Below are positions 16,919 to 24,997 of a stretch of DNA of 64,000 nt, piece after piece; the stretch's first letter is position 1; every line of letters starts with the position of its first letter. The notes beneath the pieces were generated by a model that made no database searches, was not told the DNA's origin, and was given only the letters and a program-made list of their open reading frames with translations. The DNA is taken from positions 1 through 64,000 of the forward strand of contig JAJPKO010000021.1 in the NCBI GenBank assembly GCA_021323655.1, read 5' to 3'. The translations under genes were made by a program, and so were the position numbers. Origin of the DNA: Acidobacteriaceae bacterium (GTDB taxonomy: Bacteria > Acidobacteriota > Terriglobia > Terriglobales > Acidobacteriaceae).

Positions 16919-18163
16919 CTACATGAGCTTTCGACGCACCATGTCCAGCGCCTGCTGCGTTGCATAGGTCCGGATGTACTCGCGATCCCCAAAGAAATTC
17001 TTCTCAACCACCTCGGTCTGCGCGCCATCACTCACCGCAATGTACACCAGGCCTACTGGCTTTTCTTCCGTTCCGCCCATCGGCCCTGCAACACCCGTAA
17101 TGCCTACGCCGTAGGTGCTGCGGCAGCGCCTGCGAATGCCGTCCGCAAGAGCAATCGCCACTTCCCTGCTGACTGCCCCGCGCTCCTCAATCAGCTCTTC
17201 CGGGACCTCCGCAAATTCCGTCTTCAGCTCATTGCTGTAAACAATCGCGCCGCCCACAAATGACCGTGAGCTTCCGCTGATGCTCGTGAGCCGCTGCGCC
17301 AGCAGGCCTCCCGTACAGCTTTCTGCTACAGACAAAGTGACCCCGCGCATCTCCAGGTAGTAGAGAACAATCTGCTCCAGCGGCTCGTTTTGCGAGGAGT
17401 AGACAATATCATCCAGCTCTTCTTCAATCCTGCTTGCCAGCTCATCCACCCGCGCCTGCGCTGCTTCTATGCTCGAATGGCGGCACATCAGCGTAATCTG
17501 GATATCGCCAGCGCCCGCCAGAATCGTAGTCTCTATGTCCGGATACTGCGTATAAATCGGCGCAATACGCGAATCACAGAGCGACTCGCCGATCATCGCT
17601 GCCTTCAGCGTGCGCGTGGCAATAAATCTGGTCGGCAACACGCTCCGCAGCCGCGCCACGCATTGCTCATCAAACATCGGCTTGATTTCTCGCGCTGGCC
17701 CAGGCAGCAACACTCCCAGCTTGCGATGTCCCGCATAGACCGTGTCCAGCCATTGCCCCGGAGCGCTGCCATTTGGATTCTCCAGCACCTCCGCGCCTTC
17801 CAGCACATCGGCCTGCTTCAGATTGTTTTCCGTCAGTGTCCATCTTCGCTGCGCCGCGCGCGCATAGAGCTGACCTACAAGATCAGCATTCCGCTTCAGC
17901 TTCGTTCCCAGAGCATCGGCCCAGGCCTCGCGCGTCAGGTCGTCTCCCGTTGGGCCAAGCCCGCCCATCGTAATGACGATGTCCGCCCGCCCCAGCGCTG
18001 TCCGAATCGCGCTGGCCAGGTCTTTCCTTCGGTCGCCAACAATGGTCTTAAAGGTGACGTTTACGCCAATCTGGTTCAGGCGTTCCGTCAAGTAGAGTGA
18101 GTTCGTGTCCTGCCGCCAGGGGGTAAGCAGTTCAGAACCAATGGCAATGATCTCGCATTTCAT
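16919..18163 (-). CDS. cinA: CinA family protein (competence/damage-inducible, PncC domain)
   Basis: 414 residues. An N-terminal MoeA/MogA-like fold (residues 1-170, with EIIAIGSELL and ITMGGLGPTGDDLTREAW) acts in related proteins as a pyrophosphatase on ADP-ribose or NAD breakdown products. A middle region precedes the C-terminal PncC nicotinamide-nucleotide amidase domain (about 250-414, with VAESCTGGLLAQRLTSISGS and GIRRRCRSTYGVGITGVAGP). Together these recycle pyridine nucleotides. The common pgpA-cinA neighbourhood is kept here, with one NHL gene inserted. The ATG is 21 bp from the upstream gene. Confidence 0.93.
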   Translation of the reverse strand: MKCEIIAIGSELLTPWRQDTNSLYLTERLNQIGVNVTFKTIVGDRRKDLASAIRTALGRADIVITMGGLGPTGDDLTREAWADALGTKLKRNADLVGQLYARAAQRRWTLTENNLKQADVLEGAEVLENPNGSAPGQWLDTVYAGHRKLGVLLPGPAREIKPMFDEQCVARLRSVLPTRFIATRTLKAAMIGESLCDSRIAPIYTQYPDIETTILAGAGDIQITLMCRHSSIEAAQARVDELASRIEEELDDIVYSSQNEPLEQIVLYYLEMRGVTLSVAESCTGGLLAQRLTSISGSSRSFVGGAIVYSNELKTEFAEVPEELIEERGAVSREVAIALADGIRRRCRSTYGVGITGVAGPMGGTEEKPVGLVYIAVSDGAQTEVVEKNFFGDREYIRTYATQQALDMVRRKLM

Positions 18164-18184
18164 GGGCAGGCAGCGTCCAGAGAA

Positions 18185-19222
18185 TCAGAAAGGCCGCAGC
18201 CCTTCCACTCCCAAAGCTAAATGATACATGGCCGTATTCGTCGCCAGAATCATGTCACCGCCGGGTGCAAACGACAACCCGACAAGACCAGCTCCGGCAA
18301 TCGCCAGTGAAACCTCGCCCGCGGGCGTAATCCGCACAACTCCGCGCTTTCCCTGCCATGAGGCGCACACATAAAGGTTCCCGCTGATATCAAACGCCAT
18401 GCCCTGCGGACGCCCCAGGCCACGGAAAAAGACCTTCGTGTTCCCATCGCGATCAATGGCGTGGATACTGTCGTAACTCGACGTCGTCGGCCCAGCTACA
18501 TACAGCGTTTCATCTGGCCCAAACGCCAGGTGATAAGCCGAGACACTCGGCTCCAGCGTGGCAAAAACAAAAATCTGCCGGTCAGGAGCAATCTTAAAAA
18601 TCGTGCCGCTGCGGTCGCCCACAAACAGGTTCTGCTCGCTGTCAAACGCAATCCCCGTCGCAATGCCCATGCCCTCGGCAAACTGCGTGTAGATGCCGTT
18701 CGGAGAGACCCGATAAATCACTCCATCATTCCGCGACGAGACATACAGAAATCCTTCCGGATCCACCGCCAATCCCGTTGCATTCATAATGCCGGTTACA
18801 AACGGCCGCATCTCCCCGTCCGGCCCAATTCTGAAAACTGAAACCGGAGTGCTCTGTCCCCGCGGCCCGGAAAGCGTCGCGTAGATGTTCCCTTCGCGGT
18901 CCACCGCAGGGTTCGCCACAATATGCACGTCCGTGGCAATCATCCCCGCAACCAGCACGCGAGCATCATTGCTCTGGACGCCATTCTGCAGCACGCGAAC
19001 CAGCCCGGTCTCGGCCTCGTCCGGCAGCTTAATTCTGATCCTGCGACCGCGGCTTAAGAGCACAGGCACAGCCAGTTGCCCAACCATCACCACCGGTTGG
19101 CGCTGCGCAATCGGCCCGAGACCAACGCCCACAAGTTCCACCTCGCCGCCCGGAATGGCAGCCGACGGTACAAGGGCATCAATCTTCAGTGATTCCTGCG
19201 TGTTCGCTTTTGTCCTGGCCAT
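18185..19222 (-). CDS. IPT/TIG-like plus NHL beta-propeller protein
   Basis: 345 residues. Residues 15-95 look like an immunoglobulin-like IPT/TIG domain (AAIPGGEVELVGVGLGP). Residues 100-340 form a six-bladed NHL/SMP-30-like propeller with recurrent D-x-x-G-N-x-Y/F blade motifs: DREGNIYATL, DPEGFLYVSS, DSEQNLFVGD, GPDETLYVAG and DISGNLYVCAS. No clear signal peptide is seen, so the protein may be cytoplasmic or exported another way. The full metal-ligand set of gluconolactonases is not obvious, so enzymatic activity is doubtful. It sits between pgpA and cinA with gaps of about 20-30 bp. Confidence 0.82.
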   Translation of the reverse strand: MARTKANTQESLKIDALVPSAAIPGGEVELVGVGLGPIAQRQPVVMVGQLAVPVLLSRGRRIRIKLPDEAETGLVRVLQNGVQSNDARVLVAGMIATDVHIVANPAVDREGNIYATLSGPRGQSTPVSVFRIGPDGEMRPFVTGIMNATGLAVDPEGFLYVSSRNDGVIYRVSPNGIYTQFAEGMGIATGIAFDSEQNLFVGDRSGTIFKIAPDRQIFVFATLEPSVSAYHLAFGPDETLYVAGPTTSSYDSIHAIDRDGNTKVFFRGLGRPQGMAFDISGNLYVCASWQGKRGVVRITPAGEVSLAIAGAGLVGLSFAPGGDMILATNTAMYHLALGVEGLRPF

Positions 19223-19253
19223 GTCCTGAAACCAACTGCGTATTGCCCATTCT

Positions 19254-19733
19254 CTACCACCAGTGATGTATCACTACAAATACCACCAGTGCATAGACTC
19301 CTGCAGCCACATCATCGAGCATAATACCTGTGCCGCCTGGCAAGTCTTCCAGTTGCCGCGCAGGCCATGGCTTTATGATGTCGAAAACTCGAAAAAGCAG
19401 CAAAGCCAGCAGCGCATGCGGCCAATTCGCCGGGCAAGCAGCAAGCGCAATCCACTGCCCGCAGACCTCATCCAGCACCACATGCCCAGGGTCCTCGCGT
19501 CCGCTCTCCCGCGCCACAATCGTTGCCGCGGGAATTCCAACGACCAGCACTATCAATGCGCCAACAAAGGAAACTGCCGCTGTTCCTGTAGTTGAAAGGT
19601 GGGCGGTCCGCACCAGAAGAAACCACACCAGCGTGGCAGCCACAGACCCCCATGTCCCCGGTCCGGGCTTCCCCCATCCGGCGCCAAAGAAGGTCGCCGC
19701 CGTCCACGCCCAAAGCGTCCTATTCTTCGTCAT
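19254..19733 (-). CDS. pgpA: Phosphatidylglycerophosphatase A
   Basis: 159 residues from the ATG at 19733, preceded by CCAGGAACG. Dephosphorylates phosphatidylglycerophosphate to phosphatidylglycerol at the inner membrane. Motifs: [16 protein letters not shown], the acidic [17 protein letters not shown] segment, [31 protein letters not shown], and several membrane helices. This family is normally 150-170 residues. Its start lies 14 bp inside the yacG gene, so translation is likely coupled. The longer reading from 19787 adds 18 residues within yacG and is unlikely. Confidence 0.94.
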   Translation of the reverse strand: MTKNRTLWAWTAATFFGAGWGKPGPGTWGSVAATLVWFLLVRTAHLSTTGTAAVSFVGALIVLVVGIPAATIVARESGREDPGHVVLDEVCGQWIALAACPANWPHALLALLLFRVFDIIKPWPARQLEDLPGGTGIMLDDVAAGVYALVVFVVIHHWW

Positions 19734-19950
19734 CGTTCCTGGCAGGCCGTGGAGCAGATTCAATATCTTCCAGCACCTCAGGGTCAAACACCGGTGATGA
19801 AATTCGATACGCCCCGCTCGCCCACTTACCCAGATCGATCAACTGGCATCGCTCACTGCAAAAGGGAAAATTCCCATCACTCGCGGCCACAATCGTCCCA
19901 CAGGTAGGACAGCGAAGAATTTTGTTCCTGGTTGAAGACTGCCTGCTCAT
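19720..19950 (-). CDS. yacG: YacG zinc-binding DNA gyrase inhibitor family protein
   Basis: 76 residues. The zinc knuckle is C-P-T-C ([10 protein letters not shown]) followed after 15 residues by C-S-E-R-C ([16 protein letters not shown]), which is the full YacG signature; the following [13 protein letters not shown] matches the family. The C-terminus is acidic ([14 protein letters not shown], then NDDEE). In E. coli YacG binds GyrB and inhibits gyrase. Here it leads the pgpA gene with a 14-bp overlap, an association I cannot explain functionally. Confidence 0.92.
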   Translation of the reverse strand: MSRQSSTRNKILRCPTCGTIVAASDGNFPFCSERCQLIDLGKWASGAYRISSPVFDPEVLEDIESAPRPARNDDEE

Positions 19951-20018
19951 AACTCATAAGTGGTCTTGATGAATGAATCTCTGGCGTTCTGAGGTAATAA
20001 GGATTTTCGCCGGGTGCG

Positions 20019-20039
20019 CCACGTCTCGCAGAGATGTGG
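20019..20039. repeat. Short intergenic inverted repeat between rimO and yacG
   Basis: CCACGTCTC (20019-20027) and GAGATGTGG (20031-20039) pair with one G-T wobble around a 3-base loop. No U-tract is present. Similar GGGTGC..CCACATCTC-type words recur in acidobacterial intergenic regions in my memory; this was not verified. Confidence 0.4.
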
Positions 20040-20054
20040 GTTTAGAAATACTCT

Positions 20055-21566
20055 CTAACCCACTATCTGCGCCACCACGTCATAATCATGCGCTTCCGTA
20101 ATCTCGCATTCGTAGAACTTCCCTGCTTCAATCGCCTCATACGGCCCAAAGTCGTTGATATAAACCGTCCCATCAATCTCCGGAGCATGAAACTGCGACC
20201 GCCCCTGCCACAGCAATGGAGTCTCCTCTGACTCACCCTCCGCCAGGACCACCATCCGGCGGCCGACCCATTGCTGTTTGGCCTTCTTGCTGATGCCCTT
20301 CTGCAGACGCATCAGCGCGCGCCGCCGCTGCTCAATCACTTTCGCCGGAACTTTCTCCGCCAGCGAAAACGCCTCCGATCCTTCCTCGTCCGAATAGCTG
20401 AATACACCCAGCCAATCGAACTTCGCCGCGCGCACAAACTCCTGCAAAGCCTCAAAGTCAGCATCCGCCTCGCCTGGAAAGCCCACAATAAACGAGGTCC
20501 TCAGCGCAATGCCCGGCACCGCAGCTCGCGTCTTTTCAATCATTTTCAGGAAAATGTCTGCATTCGCGCCGCGCTTCATGCTCTTCAGCACCGGCCCGGA
20601 TGCATGCTGCAACGGAACGTCAAGATATTTGCAGATATTCTCATGCTTCGCGATCGTCTCCAGCAGCCGCCCCGTCACCTTGTTCGGATACGCATACAGG
20701 AAGCGCAACCACCGCAGCCCTTCAATCCCCGCCAGCCTGTCCAACAGCTGTGCCAGGCCATCCTTCAGTCCCAGGTCTTCGCCATAGCAGGTTGTGTCCT
20801 GCCCTATCAGCGTAATCTCCTCGACGCCTTGCGAAACCAGCTTCTCCGCTTCCGCCACAACCGACTCAAAATGCCGTGAGCGGAACTTGCCCCGCAGGTT
20901 GGGAATCACACAGAAGCTGCACGGGTGGTCGCAACCCTCAGCAATCTTGATATAGGCCGAAGGCCCGCGCGTCGCCAGCAATCGTGGCGTCGTGTGGTCA
21001 TACAAGTATTGCGGAAGCACCGCCGTTGCCCCGTCCCATTCCTTGCGGTTGAAGCGCCCCTGTTCTTCACGGCGCTCGCCTTCCGGACGCGCACTGCTGC
21101 CCAGAATGTTAAACGGAGAAGCAGGCTTCGGCCCGGGCACCGGCGCCTCAATTCCCGCCGCAGCAAGAATCTCCTCCAGTTCTCCCGTCCCAACAACCGC
21201 ATCCACCTCCGGAATGTTCTTCCGGATCTCATCGCGGTAGCGCTCCACCAGGCAGCCGGCCACGATCAGCTTCTGTGCCCTGCCTTCGGTCTTGTACTGT
21301 GCCATCTCCAGAATCGCGTCTACAGATTCCTGCTTGGCCCTATCTATGAAGGAGCAGGTATTGACCACCAGTACATCGGCAGATTCTGGCGAGGCAGTCA
21401 TCTTCGCGCCAGCATGCGTCAGCATGCCCATCATCACTTCACTGTCCACCAGGTTTTTTGGACAGCCCAGGCTCACAAAGCCCACCTTCAGCGGCTTCGA
21501 CAAATTTTCGTTTTTCGGGGTATCGAGAACGCCAGTTGCAGCGCCATCGAGGACGGATTGCTTCAC
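20055..21566 (-). CDS. rimO: Ribosomal protein uS12 methylthiotransferase RimO
   Basis: A 503-residue MiaB-type radical SAM enzyme that adds a methylthio group to an aspartate of ribosomal protein S12. The N-terminal UPF0004 domain carries three cluster cysteines (VSLGCPKNLVDSE, NTCSFIDRAKQES, VAGCLVERY); GCPKNLVDSE is diagnostic for RimO over MiaB. The radical SAM motif is EGCDHPCSFCVIP. A TRAM domain ends the protein. It is about 60 residues longer than E. coli RimO because of a short N-terminal leader and a polar insertion of about 45 residues before the radical SAM domain (segment GSSARPEGERREEQGRF). First gene of the leftward cluster. Confidence 0.95.
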   Translation of the reverse strand: MKQSVLDGAATGVLDTPKNENLSKPLKVGFVSLGCPKNLVDSEVMMGMLTHAGAKMTASPESADVLVVNTCSFIDRAKQESVDAILEMAQYKTEGRAQKLIVAGCLVERYRDEIRKNIPEVDAVVGTGELEEILAAAGIEAPVPGPKPASPFNILGSSARPEGERREEQGRFNRKEWDGATAVLPQYLYDHTTPRLLATRGPSAYIKIAEGCDHPCSFCVIPNLRGKFRSRHFESVVAEAEKLVSQGVEEITLIGQDTTCYGEDLGLKDGLAQLLDRLAGIEGLRWLRFLYAYPNKVTGRLLETIAKHENICKYLDVPLQHASGPVLKSMKRGANADIFLKMIEKTRAAVPGIALRTSFIVGFPGEADADFEALQEFVRAAKFDWLGVFSYSDEEGSEAFSLAEKVPAKVIEQRRRALMRLQKGISKKAKQQWVGRRMVVLAEGESEETPLLWQGRSQFHAPEIDGTVYINDFGPYEAIEAGKFYECEITEAHDYDVVAQIVG

Positions 21567-21584
21567 CCTTCTATTCTACTGGAA

Positions 21585-21794
21585 TTACGAGCATCGCTTT
21601 GCGCGAATTTCCCATTGCTGCTCATGTTTCCAAAACCACTTCATAATGGTTTCTTGCCATGATGAATGCTCGTATTCTCCCGCTGGGCTTTCCTCAATCT
21701 CCCCATATACGTATTCAGCATCAGGCTCATAGGAAGACCGTAGGTATACCTCTACCGGGACATATTCAGCGTTAGTCCACACCGCTTCGTCCAT
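21585..21794 (-). pseudogene. Truncated Uma2-family endonuclease remnant
   Basis: From the ATG at 21794 only 69 residues are open, but they match the N-terminus of Uma2/DUF820 putative PD-(D/E)XK nucleases: VPVEVYLRSSYEPDAEYVYG, then EIEESPAGEYEHSSWQ. The family is normally about 190 residues; the catalytic C-terminal two thirds are missing, and rimO begins 18 bp beyond the stop. I read it as a decayed gene. An upstream extension of this frame runs antisense through the SRP RNA and is not coding. Confidence 0.72.
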
Positions 21795-21805
21795 CCCAAA
21801 GGTGT

Positions 21806-21811
21806 TATCAT
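21806..21811 (+). promoter_or_regulatory. Probable -10 element of the SRP RNA gene
   Basis: TATCAT ends 7 bases before the first paired base of the RNA. No strong -35 is visible; TTCGTC at 21786-21791 is a weak candidate with a short spacer. Confidence 0.4.
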
Positions 21812-21818
21812 CAAGAGT

Positions 21819-21917
21819 GTGCCGGGTCCTACGCGGCGCAATCCCGCCAACCCCGCCAGGCCCGGAAGGGAGCAACGGTAACGGGCCAGTGCGTGCGCAG
21901 TAGGTCCCCCGGTGCAC
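21819..21917 (+). ncRNA. ffs: Bacterial small signal recognition particle RNA (4.5S type)
   Basis: The conserved apical domain is unmistakable: GCCAGGCCCGGAAGGGAGCA with the GGAA-type tetraloop and the asymmetric internal loop (AGCA side) that bind Ffh. The outer stem pairs GTGCCGGGTCCTAC at the 5' end with GTAGGTCCCCCGGTGCAC at the 3' end. The total of about 99 nt is the Gram-negative 4.5S size without an Alu domain. It acts with Ffh and FtsY in co-translational membrane targeting. It lies between the Uma2 remnant and fabH. Confidence 0.95.
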
Positions 21918-22041
21918 TATCTCCAGCTGCTTCCGACACAACTTTTACACCTCATTCCCGCCGGGAACCGTCCCCTTCATAGACACCGCTCAACATCTTC
22001 ATAGAAAATAGGTTTTTACCTCGCATCACTGGAGAGAAGCA

Positions 22042-23058
22042 TTGAGCCTTACCGTGCGACCGAATCAGGCGCGGCGCGCCAAAATCAGCGCCCTCGGCAC
22101 TTACGTCCCTGAGCGTATCCTTACCAACGCCGACCTCGAAAAGATGGTCGAAACCAATGACCAGTGGATCGTTGAGCGCACCGGTATCCGCGAACGCCAC
22201 CTCGTCGCCAAAGGACAGGCCACCAGCGATATGGCCGTCGAAGCCGCCAGAAAGTGCCTCGCCGAGCGCGGCATCGGCCCGGAAGAAGTCGAGACCATCA
22301 TCATCGCCACCGTTACGCCCGATATGGTGTTCCCCGCCACCGCCTGTCTCGTCCAGAACAAGCTCGGCGCAAAAGGCGCCTGGGGATTCGACCTCTCCGC
22401 CGCCTGTTCCGGCTTCGTCTACGCCCTGCAAATGGGAACCAAGCTCGTCGAATCCGGCGCGCACTCCAAAGTCCTCGTCATTGGCGCCGACACCATGTCC
22501 TCCATCATTGACTACACCGACCGCGCCACCTGCATCCTCTTCGGCGACGGAGCGGGCTGTGTCCTCATCGAGCCCGCAGCCCAGAACGAAATCGGCATGA
22601 TTGACTACGTGCACGAAATTGATGGTTCCGGCGCCTGTTCCCTCTATATGCCCGCCGGTGGAAGCCTCAATCCTCCCTCCGCCGAAACAGTCGCTAAAAA
22701 AATGCACTACGTCCACCAGGACGGGCAGGCCGTCTACAAATATGCCGTGCGCAAAATGGCCGAGGCCACCGAAAGGGTCCTCGAACGCAACGGAATCACT
22801 GGCGCCGATCTCGGATGTTTCATCCCGCACCAGGCCAATAAGCGCATCATCACCTCCACCGCAGACCGCCTCGGCATGCCGCCGGAGCGCGTCATCATCA
22901 ACATTGATCGCTACGGAAACACCACCGCCGGCACCATCCCTATCGCCATGCAGACCGCCCGCGAAGAAGGCCGCCTCAAAAAGCATGACCTGGTCCTGAT
23001 TGCCAGTGTCGGAGCAGGATTTACCGTAGGCGCATCCCTCCTCCGCTGGGAAATCTGA
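22042..23058 (+). CDS. fabH: Beta-ketoacyl-ACP synthase III
   Basis: 338 residues. Starts fatty-acid elongation by condensing acetyl-CoA (or a branched primer) with malonyl-ACP. The catalytic Cys-His-Asn triad is visible in [26 protein letters not shown] and [15 protein letters not shown]-terminal motifs are [18 protein letters not shown] and [12 protein letters not shown]. The TTG start at 22042 has GGAGAG seven bases upstream, and the protein length fits. It appears monocistronic and separate from a fab cluster. Primer preference cannot be read from the sequence. Confidence 0.95.
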   Translation: MSLTVRPNQARRAKISALGTYVPERILTNADLEKMVETNDQWIVERTGIRERHLVAKGQATSDMAVEAARKCLAERGIGPEEVETIIIATVTPDMVFPATACLVQNKLGAKGAWGFDLSAACSGFVYALQMGTKLVESGAHSKVLVIGADTMSSIIDYTDRATCILFGDGAGCVLIEPAAQNEIGMIDYVHEIDGSGACSLYMPAGGSLNPPSAETVAKKMHYVHQDGQAVYKYAVRKMAEATERVLERNGITGADLGCFIPHQANKRIITSTADRLGMPPERVIINIDRYGNTTAGTIPIAMQTAREEGRLKKHDLVLIASVGAGFTVGASLLRWEI

Positions 23059-23577
23059 AGAAGCTCGGAGGAAGTCTGTTCAGGCGGGCACGGCGACCCA
23101 TATGTGCCCAAACTCCCCAAAGTCAGCTTTAAATCGCCACACGCCACCTTTCATAGCAACTTGGAAAAATGTCATTTGTTTAAACAACAAATGCCCGGTC
23201 ATATCCGCCCGATTTGTTATCCTGAAAGGTAGGTTTTGAATAACGATCCGGAATACTCCCTTACTATCCGCTGGCAATAAAACAACGTTCCTCTGAACCG
23301 AGTCTGGACTCCGGCTTCCTGGACAAATGCTCGCAAGGCCAAACCGTCGTGGCCTCCTAACCCATGCATTATGAAGACTTTACAAACAAGGCGGGGGTGG
23401 AATTTTCCCTCCCTCGTCTCCGTTGCTCCCGAGTCGAACGTCGAAGAATCAAGAAGACCAGATGAAGCCAGAGAAGCCAACAGATTTCTGGCAAAACGAA
23501 AAGGGCCTGAATGCCCCTAATTTCAATATCATGAATACTTTACGAGCAAAGTAGGGGGTCGCCCCACGCGCCCCCAT
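23059..23577. other. Intergenic region, about 519 bp
   Basis: No convincing gene. It contains an 8-bp perfect inverted repeat CATTTGTT/AACAAATG (23173-23180 and 23186-23193) and two imperfect copies of a TTTAC(A/G)A(A/G)CAA..GGGGG word near 23379-23398 and 23538-23556. The lower GC and lack of SD-led frames suggest decayed or regulatory sequence. Confidence 0.5.
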
Positions 23578-23958
23578 TCACTCGCCGGTAAGCCACGCAA
23601 ACTGTGCATCGTTCAACGGAACCACCGACAATCTCCCCTGCCGAACCAAAGGTGAATCTGCAAACAGCGCGTTGGCTTTGATCTCCGCAAGTGTCCGCGG
23701 CGTCTTGATCGCCGAACCGGCTTTGATCCGGACAACGGGCGACTTAGGATTTTCCGAATCGACCGAAACAACCTTTGCGGTCCCCACCGCTGTGCGCTCG
23801 TCCCCCGTGTGGTAAATCACGAGTTTCTCGCCCGGCTTCATGTTACGCAAAAACTTCAGTGCGACAGGGTTCGTGACACCGTCCCAGACCGTTTCGCCTT
23901 CGCGTTCCAGGTCATGAAAGGAGTACGTTTCCGGTTCCGTCTTCAGCAGGTAATGCAT
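23578..23958 (-). CDS. EVE domain protein
   Basis: 126 residues covering one complete EVE/PUA-like domain: N-terminal MHYLLKTEPETYSFHDLERE, then the modified-base pocket region TVWDGVTNPVALKFLRNMKPGE and VIYHTGDERTAVG. EVE domains bind modified cytosine or related bases in nucleic acids and occur in RNA modification and DNA restriction contexts. The ATG has a strong GGAGG SD located inside the 3' end of the upstream YhaM-like gene; the genes overlap by 47 bp, so they are co-transcribed and probably coupled. Confidence 0.9.
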   Translation of the reverse strand: MHYLLKTEPETYSFHDLEREGETVWDGVTNPVALKFLRNMKPGEKLVIYHTGDERTAVGTAKVVSVDSENPKSPVVRIKAGSAIKTPRTLAEIKANALFADSPLVRQGRLSVVPLNDAQFAWLTGE

Positions 23959-24985
23959 CGCTTTCCTCCGGGACTGCTTTGGGCTCCGGCGGGGCTTCCG
24001 GTTCCGGTGCCAGATATTGCGCAGTGTTCAGCAAAGGACGGTCCAGTGCGCGCACCCATTCTGTCATTTGCCCAGGGCCGCGTCCATTGGCTTCTGCGCG
24101 AGCAAGTTCGCCTCGCACCGTCTGCATCTTCGCGTCCAGGTCATCAATGTAATGCAGCATCACGGCTTCCGGAACCATCGGCAGCTTTGGCGAGCCAAAT
24201 TCATACTTCCCGTGATGGCTCACAACCATATGCTCCACCAGAACGCGTAATGGCTCAGGGAAATCCGGCAACGAAGTAACCTTCTGCTCGATCATGCGAA
24301 TACCGATCGTAATGTGGCCTACAAGCTGGCCTTCGATCGTGTAGTCAAAGCGGGTCCCCCACTGCAGTTCGCGCAGTTTGCCAATATCGTGCAGCATGAC
24401 CCCGGTCAGAAGCAGGTCCCGATTGACCTCCGGATACCGCTTCGCCATATCGCTGGCTACTCCCATCAGCGAAACGATATGCTCCAGCAGTCCGCCAATC
24501 CAGGCATGATGCATCGCCTTGGCGGCTGGCGCAGACCTCAGCGCTTCCGCAATCTGCGGGTCATCCAGAAAAGCGCGCAAAAGCGCATGCAGGTGCGGAT
24601 TGGTAAAACTATCTACAAACTCATTCAGTTTCTGCCAAAGCTCAACAATGTTCCGTGAAGTCTTCGGCACAAAATCGGCCAGGTCGTACTCTTCCTTGTC
24701 CCTGTCTTCCGCCTTCCGGATCTTCTCAACTTTCAGCTGGAGTCTCTCCTGATACCGGCAGACCTGCCCGCGCACTTTCACCACATCGCCTGACGCAAAA
24801 TCGCCAAGAATGGACGCCATTTCCCATACCCGGCATTCAATCTGCCCCGTGCGGTCGCAAATGGAAATAGCAAAATAAGGCGCGCCGTCCCGCGTGCTGC
24901 GCGTTTGCTTCTGCGCAACAACAAAAAAGCCATCAATCACCTGGTTCTCCAGTCCCGCCAGGTCCTGAATGAAGAGCTCTTTCAT
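23912..24985 (-). CDS. YhaM-like 3'-5' exoribonuclease (OB-fold plus HD domain)
   Basis: 357 residues. Residues 12-100 form an OB-fold nucleic-acid-binding domain (GAPYFAISICDRTGQIECRVW and SGDVVKVRGQVCRYQ). Residues 150-310 form an HD phosphohydrolase domain with HHAWIGGLLEHI, MLHDIGKLRE, VEHMVVSHHGKYEFGSPK and HYIDDLDAKMQ, the same order as Bacillus YhaM. A proline/glutamate-rich tail of about 40 residues is the part overlapped by the EVE gene. YhaM trims RNA (and single-stranded DNA) from the 3' end with Mn. The pairing with an EVE base reader is suggestive of nucleic-acid processing. Confidence 0.88.
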   Translation of the reverse strand: MKELFIQDLAGLENQVIDGFFVVAQKQTRSTRDGAPYFAISICDRTGQIECRVWEMASILGDFASGDVVKVRGQVCRYQERLQLKVEKIRKAEDRDKEEYDLADFVPKTSRNIVELWQKLNEFVDSFTNPHLHALLRAFLDDPQIAEALRSAPAAKAMHHAWIGGLLEHIVSLMGVASDMAKRYPEVNRDLLLTGVMLHDIGKLRELQWGTRFDYTIEGQLVGHITIGIRMIEQKVTSLPDFPEPLRVLVEHMVVSHHGKYEFGSPKLPMVPEAVMLHYIDDLDAKMQTVRGELARAEANGRGPGQMTEWVRALDRPLLNTAQYLAPEPEAPPEPKAVPEESDALPAEDGTGNVLLS

Positions 24986-24997
24986 AAAATCCGCCAG

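Noticed and set aside
21952-22986. 344-codon frame antisense to fabH
   Set aside because: Glycine/aspartate-rich shadow of a high-GC gene; fabH itself has all catalytic motifs.
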